From an uncultured Oceanobacter sp. (GTDB lineage Bacteria; Pseudomonadota; Gammaproteobacteria; Pseudomonadales; Oceanobacteraceae), in NCBI GenBank assembly GCA_913061185.1, contig CAJXTI010000009.1, forward strand, positions 1 to 64,000: a DNA stretch of 64,000 bases, read 5' to 3'. The notes beneath the pieces are model-generated. The model was given only the letters and a program-made list of their open reading frames with translations. It had not been told where the DNA came from and ran no database searches. The position numbers and the translations under genes were made by a program. How positions within the stretch are numbered: the stretch's first letter is position 1; every line of letters begins with the position of its first letter. Of this stretch, positions 41,447 through 49,546 are shown piece after piece.

Positions 41447-42652
41447 ATGAACATACCCTCAACACGGCCAAACCCGCTGAACAAATTTTTAAAGATGGAA
41501 TCCGCCGGTGGCATTCTGCTGATGTTTGCCGCATTGCTGGCCATTATTTTTGCCAACTCCCCACTGGAGCCCTTTTACAACCTGCTATTGGAAACGCCGG
41601 TAGAAGTCCGAATTGGTGCACTGCACATCGCCAAACCGCTGCTGCTGTGGATTAATGACGGCCTGATGGCCATCTTCTTCTTTATGGTTGGCCTGGAACT
41701 GAAGTACGAATGGCTCGAAGGTGAACTGCAAGACAAGCGCAACGTGGTATTACCCGGCGTTGGTGCCTTGGGCGGCATGCTGGTGCCCGCACTGATTTAC
41801 GTTTACTTCAACCACGCAAACGCCATTGATATTCAGGGCTGGGCCATCCCGGCCGCCACCGATATTGCGTTTGCCCTCGGTATCCTGGTGTTGCTTGGCT
41901 CCCGCGTCCCCACCAGCATCAAAATATTTCTGACCTCGCTGGCCATTTTCGACGACATTGGCGCCATCGTCATTATTGCCGTGTTCTACACCGACAATAT
42001 CTCCATGACAGCGCTCAGTGTTATCGCCTTGTGTCTGCCAGTGCTGTTCCTGATGAATCGATTTCAGGTTGAATCCAAAAGCGTTTACATGCTTTTGGGC
42101 GCCATTATGTGGGTATCGATGTTGAAGTCTGGCGTACACGCAACCTTGGCGGGCATTATTCTGGCGATGTTTGTGCCTATGCGACTGGATCGCCGCCCGG
42201 ATTACTCACCCGCCCACCAGCTGGAAAAAGACCTGCATCCGGTCGTGGCGTTCTTTATCTTGCCAATTTTTGCCTTCGCCAACGCGGGCCTGAACCTCAC
42301 TGGAATCGGCATGGATCAGCTGCTGCACCCGGTGCCCGTCGGTATTGCGGCGGGCCTGTTCATCGGCAAACAGCTGGGTATTTTTGCGTTTTGCTGGCTC
42401 ACCATCAAAGTCGGCTGGGCCAAATTGCCGACCGGTGTTTCCTGGCTAACGCTCTACGGCACCGCCACGCTATGCGGCGTCGGTTTTACCATGAGTCTGT
42501 TTATTGGTTCGCTGGCGTTTGAAGGCGGTGGCATCGACAACACCTTTGATGAACGGTTGGGCATTATTGTAGGTTCTTTGGCATCCGGCATTGTCGGCTT
42601 TCTGATCCTGAGGAAAAGCCTGGGCAAGCCTGCAGTAACAGCTAACAGCTAA
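41447..42652 (+). CDS. nhaA: Na+/H+ antiporter NhaA
   Basis: Electrogenic exchanger (two protons in, one sodium out) in the inner membrane. 401 residues, about 12 membrane helices. The ion-binding Asp pair is in AIFDDIGAIVIIAVFYT (near 174); PAATDIAFALGIL, VHATLAGIILAMFVP and the N-terminal SAGGILLMFAAL are conserved. Monocistronic, with a canonical terminator. Consistent with a marine or alkaline-tolerant lifestyle. Confidence 0.96.
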   Translation: MNIPSTRPNPLNKFLKMESAGGILLMFAALLAIIFANSPLEPFYNLLLETPVEVRIGALHIAKPLLLWINDGLMAIFFFMVGLELKYEWLEGELQDKRNVVLPGVGALGGMLVPALIYVYFNHANAIDIQGWAIPAATDIAFALGILVLLGSRVPTSIKIFLTSLAIFDDIGAIVIIAVFYTDNISMTALSVIALCLPVLFLMNRFQVESKSVYMLLGAIMWVSMLKSGVHATLAGIILAMFVPMRLDRRPDYSPAHQLEKDLHPVVAFFILPIFAFANAGLNLTGIGMDQLLHPVPVGIAAGLFIGKQLGIFAFCWLTIKVGWAKLPTGVSWLTLYGTATLCGVGFTMSLFIGSLAFEGGGIDNTFDERLGIIVGSLASGIVGFLILRKSLGKPAVTANS

Positions 42653-42673
42653 CATCAGCATCAATGTTTAAAC

Positions 42674-42708
42674 AAAAAAAGCCCGGTCATCCTGACCGGG
42701 CTTTTTTT
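42674..42708 (+). terminator. Rho-independent terminator after nhaA
   Basis: A7, 9-bp stem GCCCGGTCA / TGACCGGGC with a 3-base loop, then T7. The A/T symmetry could also serve the convergent glutaredoxin gene. Confidence 0.95.
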
Positions 42709-42760
42709 GAGGTGTTCCAGGGCACTGAAGGAACTCGATGGTTATAATGTAATCGCGTGA

Positions 42761-42997
42761 TTATCTGGCATTGATCAAAGCAGCAAATTCAGTGTAGCCG
42801 CCAACGTGCTCGGCGCCGATAAATATTTGCGGCACTGTATCAACTGGCTTGCCGACGGTTTTTTCCAGATCCGCCTTGCTGATGCCTTCCACATTGATAT
42901 CAATGTATTTGAAATCCAGTTCTTTGATTTCACACAGTTCTTTGGCACGACGACAGTAACCACAGCCTTCACGACCAAAAATAGTGACACGTTTCAT
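42761..42997 (-). CDS. grxC: Glutaredoxin (GrxC-like)
   Basis: 78-residue single-domain glutaredoxin with dithiol active site CGYC (near 11-14), glutathione-binding TVPQIFIG (cis-Pro) and GGYTEF. Starts MKRVTIFGREG with GGAGA nine bases upstream; an upstream in-frame extension to 43126 has no family support. Convergent with nhaA. Confidence 0.9.
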   Translation of the reverse strand: MKRVTIFGREGCGYCRRAKELCEIKELDFKYIDINVEGISKADLEKTVGKPVDTVPQIFIGAEHVGGYTEFAALINAR

Positions 42998-43346
42998 AAG
43001 TATGTTCTCCAGCAGCAAAGGTAATGGCTGGCTGCCCAACTCAGTACCTGCATGAGTATAAAACAGGTACAAACCAGGGCCAGTCCGTAGTAGAAAGTAT
43101 GCCCATAGTCTAAAGCGATAGAACACCCAGCGTTAAATCAAAATTTACTATAACAACCATAGCCATCCAGATAGTTGCCCAGATAGCCAATACACCCGAC
43201 CAATCTGGCCAATGAACCCGGTGATGTGAATCACTACAGGCGGCATCAACCCGGTTGCAATTCAAATATTAGTATATTCTAATACAGGAATATTAATTCT
43301 GCGGGGCTTCTGCCGCCGCCCCAAAAGTTAACAAAGGATGCCATCT
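42998..43346. other. Spacer between grxC and the RND operon
   Basis: About 350 bp with no supported ORF. It contains AT-rich blocks and the dyad at 43268-43283 described separately; the divergent promoters of grxC and the efflux operon must lie here. Confidence 0.6.
43268..43283. promoter_or_regulatory. Candidate operator: 16-bp dyad upstream of RND operon
   Basis: ATTAG-TATATT-CTAAT, 14 of 16 positions symmetric, lies 64 bp upstream of the adaptor start inside an AT-rich segment also flanked by two AATATT hexamers. The form recalls operators of ArsR-family repressors such as BigR (ATTAG...CTAAT). No regulator gene is adjacent, so the binding protein is unknown. Confidence 0.45.
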
Positions 43347-44438
43347 ATGCTGACTTCACGTTTGATGCTGAGCCTTGGCCTGACTGCCCTGCTGGCCCTG
43401 CCTGCCGACGCTCTGGAAACCCGCACACTGCAAACCAGCCAGATTCCGGTGTTTTACGATCTCGAAGCCACGCTGGAAGCCGTTAACGAAAGTACCATAT
43501 CGGCCCAAACCAGCGGTGCTATCCAGGCTGTCCATGTTGATATAAACGACCGCGTTAAAAAGGGCACCTTGCTGATCGAAATCGACAACACCCAGCAACA
43601 AGCACAATTGGCTCAGGCAGAAGCCCAGCTAGCCCAGGCAGAAGCTCAAAATGAAGACGCCCAGATTCTGCTCAAACGTAACCAGCGATTACTGAAACAA
43701 GGCACCATTTCCCAGGGCCTGTTCGATAGCGCCGAAGCCCAGGCCAAAAGCACCGCGGCGGCGGTGGCTGCAGCCAATGCCAACGTTCGCCAGGCCCGCA
43801 CCCAGCTGTCCTATACCCGCGTCATTGCGCCCTATTCTGGTATCGTCAAGGCACGCATGGTACAGGTCGGCGAACTGGTGAATCCGGGTCAACCAATGAT
43901 GACAGGGCTGGCATTACAGCCGTTACGTGCGGTGGCCGATTTGCCCCAGAGTATCGCCAGCCACTTTCAAGCCAGTCGTGATCAAGCCAGTCGTGATCAA
44001 GCCAGTCAGGCAGCAACCGCCATTCAGGTACTTGTCGGTGACCAGATGACCCCGATCAGTGCCGACAAAATCACACTTTATCCTTATGCCGATGCCCGTT
44101 ATCACAGTGTCCGTCTGCGGGCCGAGTTACCGGCAGACGACAATCGTCATTTATACCCTGGCATGTGGGCACGGGTTCGCCTGCCCGCAGGTGCACGTGA
44201 AGGCATATTGATCCCCCAAAGCGCCATCGTCAGGCACTCCGAAGTGACCTCGGTTTATATTCTGGACGGCAAACAGTTAAAAATGCGTCAGGTGCGCCTG
44301 GGTAACAGCCGCAACGGCGAAGCAGAAGTTCTGGCGGGCCTCGTGGCAGGTGACATCATCGCCATCGACGGCTACGCGGCACTGGCTGCCATTGCCCAAC
44401 AGGCCGTAGCGGCTACCTCCAACCACGCTGGAGAATAA
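43347..44438 (+). CDS. RND efflux periplasmic adaptor (membrane fusion protein)
   Basis: 363 residues with a signal peptide (LTSRLMLSLGLTALLALPADA). Lipoyl/hairpin/beta-barrel order is visible: VHVDINDRVKKGTLLIEID, an Ala/Gln-rich alpha-hairpin (about 90-145), then LSYTRVIAPYSGIVKARMVQVGE. It links the RND pump to an outer-membrane channel that is not encoded here. Start 43347 is chosen because AAGGA is eight bases upstream; the in-frame ATG at 43338 overlaps that site. A 15-bp tandem repeat inserts S-R-D-Q-A copies after residue ~210. Five-base gap to the pump gene. Confidence 0.9.
   Translation: MLTSRLMLSLGLTALLALPADALETRTLQTSQIPVFYDLEATLEAVNESTISAQTSGAIQAVHVDINDRVKKGTLLIEIDNTQQQAQLAQAEAQLAQAEAQNEDAQILLKRNQRLLKQGTISQGLFDSAEAQAKSTAAAVAAANANVRQARTQLSYTRVIAPYSGIVKARMVQVGELVNPGQPMMTGLALQPLRAVADLPQSIASHFQASRDQASRDQASQAATAIQVLVGDQMTPISADKITLYPYADARYHSVRLRAELPADDNRHLYPGMWARVRLPAGAREGILIPQSAIVRHSEVTSVYILDGKQLKMRQVRLGNSRNGEAEVLAGLVAGDIIAIDGYAALAAIAQQAVAATSNHAGE
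43968..44012 (+). repeat. 15-bp in-frame tandem repeat in adaptor gene
   Basis: CAAGCCAGTCGTGAT occurs twice exactly (43968-43982, 43983-43997), then a third diverged copy to 44012. Encodes Q-A-S-R-D repeats in the beta-barrel region. Confidence 0.9.
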
Positions 44439-44443
44439 ACGTC

Positions 44444-47400
44444 ATGTCCGCAGATAAGTCAGCAATGCTGGGGATTTCCGGCAAAACCGCCCGCGCTTTC
44501 CAGAATTCAGCCATCACGCCTTTACTGGCGCTGGTTGGCCTGCTGTTGGGGTTCTTCGCGGTGATGATCACCCCGAAAGAAGAAGAGCCGCAAATCGACG
44601 TAACCTTTGCCAACGTCTTTATTGGTTATCCGGGTGCCAGCGCCCATGAAGTGGAACAGCTGGTGGCCATTCCGGCAGAACAGGTACTGTCGGAGATCAA
44701 GGATGTCGACGACATTTTCTCCATCAGCCAGCCGGGCCAAGCGATTCTGACGATCGCCTTCAAGGTCGGCGTGCCACGAGAAACCGCCATCCTCAACCTC
44801 TACAACCAGGTACACAGCAACGCCGACTGGTTCCCAGAGAATCTGGGGGTCAGCCAGCCCGTCATCAAACCCATGGGCATTGATGACGTGCCGATCATGG
44901 CCATTACCCTGTCCTCGGACGATAACAGCGTTGCTGCCGCCGACCTGACCCAGGTCGCCCACGCATTGGAAACCGAACTCAAACGTATTCCCGGCACCCG
45001 TGACATCTACAGTATTGGTGAACACTCTGCCGTGGTGCAGGTAAAACTTGATCCGGCCCGCATGAATGGCTACGGCCTGGCGTTTGACGATGTCCGTAAC
45101 GCGCTGATGAGTGCCAATGCCGGAGGTCAACGCCTGCCGCTGGTGCAAAACAACGAAGTCATTCAAATACAGGCCGGGGCATTCCTGCAAAACAGCGCCG
45201 ATCTGGGCCAGCTGATTGTCGGCAAAACCACTGCCGGACTGGTCTACCTGGCCGACGTCGCCGACATTCACCAAGGAGCCGACACCCCTGAGCAATTTGT
45301 CATGCATCGGGATCTGGGCGACAGCAACAGCAAGGCCGCCGTGACCATTGCCATTGCCAAACAACCCGGCACCAATGCCATCGACATCACCCAATCGATT
45401 GAGCAGCGCCTGGTTGACCTCAAGGAACGCGTGATCCCCCACAATATAGATGCCGACGTTACCCGCGATTACGGCGTCACCGCCAAAGCCAAATCCGACA
45501 AGCTGATTGCCAAGCTGCTGTTTGCCACCACCGCCGTCGTGATTCTGGTATTGGCCACCATGGGTTGGCGCGAAGCCATCATTGTTGGCGGCGCTATTTT
45601 TATCACCTTGGCGATCACCCTGTTTGCCAGCTGGGTCTGGGGCTTTACCTTGAATCGGGTGTCGCTGTTCGCGCTGATTTTCTCCATCGGCATTCTGGTT
45701 GACGACGCCATAGTGGTGGTAGAAAACATTCACCGGCACCTGCACATGGGCAGCAAAAAACTGCTGGAAGCCATCCCCTGCGCCGTTGACGAAGTCGGTG
45801 GCCCGACCATTCTCGCCACCTTCACCGTCATCGCCGCCCTGATGCCCATGGCGTTTGTCTCCGGCCTGATGGGCCCCTATATGAGCCCCATCCCGATCAA
45901 TGCCTCAACCGGCATGCTGATCTCGCTGGTGGTGGCTTTTGTAGTAACCCCCTGGCTGTCTTACAAGCTGCTCAAGCGCCATTTACCGGAAGGCACTGCC
46001 GCTCATGATGAAGAACAACCCGCCATCTCAAAGCTGCACCGGTTTTTCCAGAAGCTGATGTCACCGTTTCTTGAAGGCGCTGGCGCGACGAAAAAACGCA
46101 TCCTGTTATTCGTTGGTATTACCGGCCTGATCGTGGTTGCCGTCGCGTTACCGGCAACGGAACTGGTGGTACTGAAAATGCTGCCGTTCGACAACAAATC
46201 AGAATTCCAGGTAGTCGTCGACATGCCGGAAGGCACCCCCGTAGAACAAACCCTTAGGGTGCTGGATGAACTGACCGACGAACTGATGCAAGTACCGGAA
46301 ATCCGCGATGTCCAGCTGTATGCCGGTACGGCCGCGCCGATCAACTTCAATGGTCTGGTACGTCAGTACTACCTGCGGGGCTTACCGAATCAGGGCGACA
46401 TTCAAGTGAACCTGGTCGACAAACATCATCGTGACCGTAAAAGCCACGACATTGCCCGCTCGGTACGGGAACCGCTACAAGCCATTGGCAACAGGCTGAA
46501 TGCCAACGTCAAGATCATTGAAGTGCCACCCGGCCCACCGGTCATGGCCCCGATCGTGGCCGAAGTCTACGGCCCGGAATACAGTCGCCAGATCACTGCC
46601 GCCAAAGCATTACGTGGCCTGTTTGAAACCACCACCGATATTGTTGATGTCGACGACTACATTGAAGCCGATCAGCAAAAGTGGATTGTGAATATCGACC
46701 GCCAGCGCGCTTCCCTGCTCGGCGTTGCCCAGGCCAGCATCGTCCAGGCCATCAGCACCGCCCTGGGTGGCGAAGACGTCAGCTATCTACACACCCACGC
46801 CGATGCCGAAGACCACCCCGGCGCCAACAGCAAATACCCCTTGCCCATTCGACTTGAACTCAACGAAGGCGACAAGGTCGGCCTGAACCAGCTGCTGGTC
46901 ATGAAAGTCAAAGCCGCCGACGGCAGCCTGGTATCGTTAGCCGACGTAGTCAGCATCCGCAAAACCATCACCGACAAGAGCATCTACCATAAAAATCTGC
47001 AACCGGTGGTGTTTGTCACCGCCGACATGGCCGGAGAACTCGACAGCCCGCTCTACGGCCTGTTTGGTATCTCGTTTGGAATGGAAGATGCCGGACTCAA
47101 CTGGCAACAATGGTTTATTCAGCAACCTGCTCTCACTGACGACATCAGCATGAAATGGGATGGCGAATGGCAGATTACCTACGAAACCTTCCGCGATATG
47201 GGTATTGCCTACGGCGTCGGCATGATCCTGATCTACCTGCTGGTGGTTGGCCAATTTCGCAGCTACTTGGTGCCGCTGATCATTATGGCCCCGATTCCAC
47301 TGACCGTGATTGGCGTCATGCCGGGCCACGCCCTGTTTGGTGCCCAGTTTACTGCCACCTCCATGATCGGCATGATCGCACTGGCGGGCATCATCGTGCG

Positions 47401-47701
47401 TAACTCCATCCTGCTGGTCGACTTCATCAATCAGCAGCTGGAAGAAGGCATGCGTTTTGAAGACGCCGTAATCACCTCCGCCGCAGTACGGTCACGGCCT
47501 ATTGTACTGACCGCCGTCGCCGCCATGATTGGCGCATTCTTTATTCTGGATGATCCAATCTTTAATGGCCTGGCGATCTCACTGATTTTCGGCATCATGA
47601 TTTCAACGCTGTTGACCCTGATCGTAATTCCACTGCTGTACTTCTCGCTGATGCCCAAAAACCTGGGCGAACAACTGAGGGGAGAAGTGGCAACATCATA
47701 A
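44444..47701 (+). CDS. RND family efflux transporter, inner-membrane pump
   Basis: 1085 residues, proton-driven exporter with 12 membrane helices and two large periplasmic loops. The TM4 proton-relay Asp pair is in SIGILVDDAIVVVENIHRH (near 425). DVTFANVFIGYPGASAHEVEQLV at the N-terminus and GIIVRNSILLVDFINQQLE in TM10/11 are typical. Sequence is nearer to the hydrophobe/amphiphile (AcrB-type) subfamily of environmental bacteria than to heavy-metal CusA types (no Met relay seen). Forms an operon with the adaptor; substrate cannot be read from sequence. Confidence 0.92.
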   Translation: MSADKSAMLGISGKTARAFQNSAITPLLALVGLLLGFFAVMITPKEEEPQIDVTFANVFIGYPGASAHEVEQLVAIPAEQVLSEIKDVDDIFSISQPGQAILTIAFKVGVPRETAILNLYNQVHSNADWFPENLGVSQPVIKPMGIDDVPIMAITLSSDDNSVAAADLTQVAHALETELKRIPGTRDIYSIGEHSAVVQVKLDPARMNGYGLAFDDVRNALMSANAGGQRLPLVQNNEVIQIQAGAFLQNSADLGQLIVGKTTAGLVYLADVADIHQGADTPEQFVMHRDLGDSNSKAAVTIAIAKQPGTNAIDITQSIEQRLVDLKERVIPHNIDADVTRDYGVTAKAKSDKLIAKLLFATTAVVILVLATMGWREAIIVGGAIFITLAITLFASWVWGFTLNRVSLFALIFSIGILVDDAIVVVENIHRHLHMGSKKLLEAIPCAVDEVGGPTILATFTVIAALMPMAFVSGLMGPYMSPIPINASTGMLISLVVAFVVTPWLSYKLLKRHLPEGTAAHDEEQPAISKLHRFFQKLMSPFLEGAGATKKRILLFVGITGLIVVAVALPATELVVLKMLPFDNKSEFQVVVDMPEGTPVEQTLRVLDELTDELMQVPEIRDVQLYAGTAAPINFNGLVRQYYLRGLPNQGDIQVNLVDKHHRDRKSHDIARSVREPLQAIGNRLNANVKIIEVPPGPPVMAPIVAEVYGPEYSRQITAAKALRGLFETTTDIVDVDDYIEADQQKWIVNIDRQRASLLGVAQASIVQAISTALGGEDVSYLHTHADAEDHPGANSKYPLPIRLELNEGDKVGLNQLLVMKVKAADGSLVSLADVVSIRKTITDKSIYHKNLQPVVFVTADMAGELDSPLYGLFGISFGMEDAGLNWQQWFIQQPALTDDISMKWDGEWQITYETFRDMGIAYGVGMILIYLLVVGQFRSYLVPLIIMAPIPLTVIGVMPGHALFGAQFTATSMIGMIALAGIIVRNSILLVDFINQQLEEGMRFEDAVITSAAVRSRPIVLTAVAAMIGAFFILDDPIFNGLAISLIFGIMISTLLTLIVIPLLYFSLMPKNLGEQLRGEVATS

Positions 47702-47728
47702 ACGTCATCGCGTTATGACACGGTCAAC

Positions 47729-47764
47729 CAGCTATTAGGCCCCATGTTTGGGGTCTAATAGCTG
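47729..47764 (+). terminator. Long perfect hairpin after the RND operon
   Basis: A 15-bp stem, including one G-T pair, (CAGCTATTAGGCCCC / GGGGTCTAATAGCTG) with a 6-base loop, 28 bp after the pump stop codon. No T-run follows; the stem stability still suggests transcript end processing or termination. Confidence 0.6.
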
Positions 47765-47927
47765 ATAATGCCCCCCAAAAGATGCGGTGCTGGTTTGAAG
47801 CTGGCAGGAGGCCGGTCGTCCTGTTTTCGGTATGCCTGTTCTTTGCGTCACAAACCAGACTATTCACTCGTTACCGTTGTATTCCCACGCGGGGCATGAG
47901 AACGAGAAACTCCAGCGGCCAGTCAAC

Positions 47928-48206
47928 CTACTTGCTTTTCCAGATTTGAGCCACGGCTCGATCACTGCCCAGCAGTCCAACGATCAGGCAGACCAGGCCT
48001 ACAATCAGAAAAATACTGCCTGGCAGTAAACCGCCCCACATGGCTGCTTTTACGGCAACGTATAACGCTCCACTGGCAATCACCAGAAACAGGTAACCGA
48101 CCACCAGCAAGATTCTGCGAAATGAAGGTTTGTAACTGTATTCGCCTTCACCTTTTTCAAACAGGTTAAGAAGAGGAGCAAACAGCTGTTGTAGTTGGTT
48201 TTTCAT
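47928..48206 (-). CDS. Small two-helix membrane protein, function unknown
   Basis: 92 residues from MKNQLQQLFAPLLNLF. A short amphipathic N-terminus with charged GEGEYSYKPSF is followed by two hydrophobic helices (RRILLVVGYLFLVIASGALY and LLPGSIFLIVGLVCLIVGLLG) and the tail SDRAVAQIWKSK. No family recognised. A longer in-frame ORF to 48371 is not supported and no strong ribosome site is seen. Lies alone at the left edge of the accessory region. Confidence 0.6.
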   Translation of the reverse strand: MKNQLQQLFAPLLNLFEKGEGEYSYKPSFRRILLVVGYLFLVIASGALYVAVKAAMWGGLLPGSIFLIVGLVCLIVGLLGSDRAVAQIWKSK

Positions 48207-48530
48207 AAACGTTATGGAGAGCCTGTATAAGAAGATCTGCGGCGGGAATCCGTTGCCAACGGCGCTTTGAGTATCGTTGGCTGTCGTTTGACCCGGCCAA
48301 AAGAGCGCTACAATATCAATCTTTGCTGTCGGAAACCAACGCCACCCCGGCCATCCACTCCGATCGCTCACTCTTGCCTCTATTGTCTATATTGCCTGCT
48401 GTCGATTACCTATCCAGTCGCCAGGAAGGGCCGTGCTGAATCTGCCATACCGCTGTGCTGAGCAGCAGTCCATACAACAAGCAAAACATCCACATGTTCC
48501 TGACGAATAGTTTTATGATGACGTAATCAC
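48207..48530. other. Spacer, no gene seen
   Basis: Roughly 320 bp between the small membrane protein and the tandem repeat; nothing recognisable apart from shadow frames. Confidence 0.5.
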
Positions 48531-48588
48531 ACAGCATCCACATAACGACCCACACAGCTATCCACATAACGACCCACACAGCTATCCC
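48531..48588. repeat. 24-bp tandem repeat upstream of DOPA dioxygenase-like gene
   Basis: Unit ACAGCTATCCACATAACGACCCAC: one 23-base copy lacking a T, one full 24-base copy and a partial third, directly upstream (36 bp) of the GTG start at 48625. Could be a slipped promoter-region repeat; too few copies and no spacers, so not CRISPR. Confidence 0.85.
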
Positions 48589-48624
48589 CCTCACAACGAC
48601 CCAAAACCACCACAGGAGCCACTT

Positions 48625-49017
48625 GTGACTGATCTGATTGATATCCGCCACATCAAGGGTTGGCATGCCCATGTGTATTTTGATGCATCCACTCTGGAGC
48701 AAGCCCGCAATCTGTGTTTTGCCCTGGCCGAGACATTTCCAGCCATTCAAATGGGTCGAGTACATGAAAAACTTGTCGGCCCACATCCAGACTGGAGCTG
48801 CCAGTTGGCCTTTGCCAATGAGCTGTTTTCCAGCGTGATGGGGTTTCTGGCCTTGAACCGCCACGGTCTTACAGTGTTTATTCACCCGATTACCGGACAA
48901 GACTTGATTGACCACCGCGACCGAGCCATCTGGATGGGTGCTATTCGTCCACTCACACTGGAGAATCTGCCGGATTTTGGTGTGGTTTACGACCTGTTAT
49001 CAAACCAGACTCTCTGA
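48625..49017 (+). CDS. DOPA 4,5-dioxygenase family protein
   Basis: 130 residues matching the small extradiol-type DOPA dioxygenase family: IKGWHAHVYFDAST near the N-terminus, MGRVHEKLVGPHPDWSC and TVFIHPITGQDLIDHRDRAIWMG, with the conserved His residues that bind iron in relatives. In fungi and plants the family cleaves DOPA or related catechols; bacterial roles are mostly untested. GTG start preceded by AGGAG. Monocistronic and adjacent to the recombinase remnant. Confidence 0.85.
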   Translation: MTDLIDIRHIKGWHAHVYFDASTLEQARNLCFALAETFPAIQMGRVHEKLVGPHPDWSCQLAFANELFSSVMGFLALNRHGLTVFIHPITGQDLIDHRDRAIWMGAIRPLTLENLPDFGVVYDLLSNQTL

Positions 49018-49105
49018 TCGGAGGCTGCCAGGGACGTTCTTAATGAGAGAGCGGGCACCCGGCCCGTCGCTAAAAAAAGAGCTAACCTTGGTCTGGGAAG
49101 TTCAT

Positions 49106-49388
49106 ATGGAGCATTTATTAAATCGTAAGCTGAAAGGTAATCGTGGTACTCGCGTTAAAGAACATACACAGCGTGCAAAGAAAATAGCAGCTGTGATATG
49201 GACGAGATTTCACGTTGGCCCGTACCAATATCAAGTCAAGCATCTGAAGTGGTATCTGGATACAAAAAATTCGACACCTTAAGCCTGATACGCAGTATCG
49301 TCATGGGCTGACAGTAAAGAATATAATTATCGCATTGGGAAAGGAAAGTGACTGGAGAGGTGGGCTGGGTAAGTCTGGCTGGCGATGA
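49106..49388 (+). pseudogene. Frameshifted fragment resembling a tyrosine-recombinase N-terminus
   Basis: The frame from ATG 49106 (MEHLLNRKLKGNRGTRVKEH) runs to a stop at 49280. Removing one A from the A6 run at 49264-49269 extends it to 49388 through HLKPDTQYRHGLTVKNIIIALG. From memory this resembles the SAM-like core-binding region of a group of integrase-domain proteins (QYQVKHLKWYL ... YRHGLTVKNI). The catalytic domain is absent. It could be a remnant of the element that brought in the restriction island. The family assignment is tentative. Confidence 0.45.
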
Positions 49389-49546
49389 AGTGTCGAACGC
49401 CTGCAATCCGACGGCACGCTTTGGTTTCCAATCAGTGCATATCGAGCAAGCTCGACACCCACTGACCGGACGCTATAGGTACTTTTTGGAATTCGTCAAA
49501 CACTTACGTTTGATAACCCTAAGATTAGGTCTGCTTTGTTCTTTTA

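Noticed and set aside
44522-45745. 407-codon ORF antisense to the RND pump
   Set aside because: It is the mirror of a strongly conserved coding frame, has His/Gly/Asn-rich composition without a known family, and no ribosome site.
48531-48588. Possible CRISPR-like direct repeats
   Set aside because: Units are contiguous with no spacers and only about 2.4 copies; an ordinary tandem repeat.
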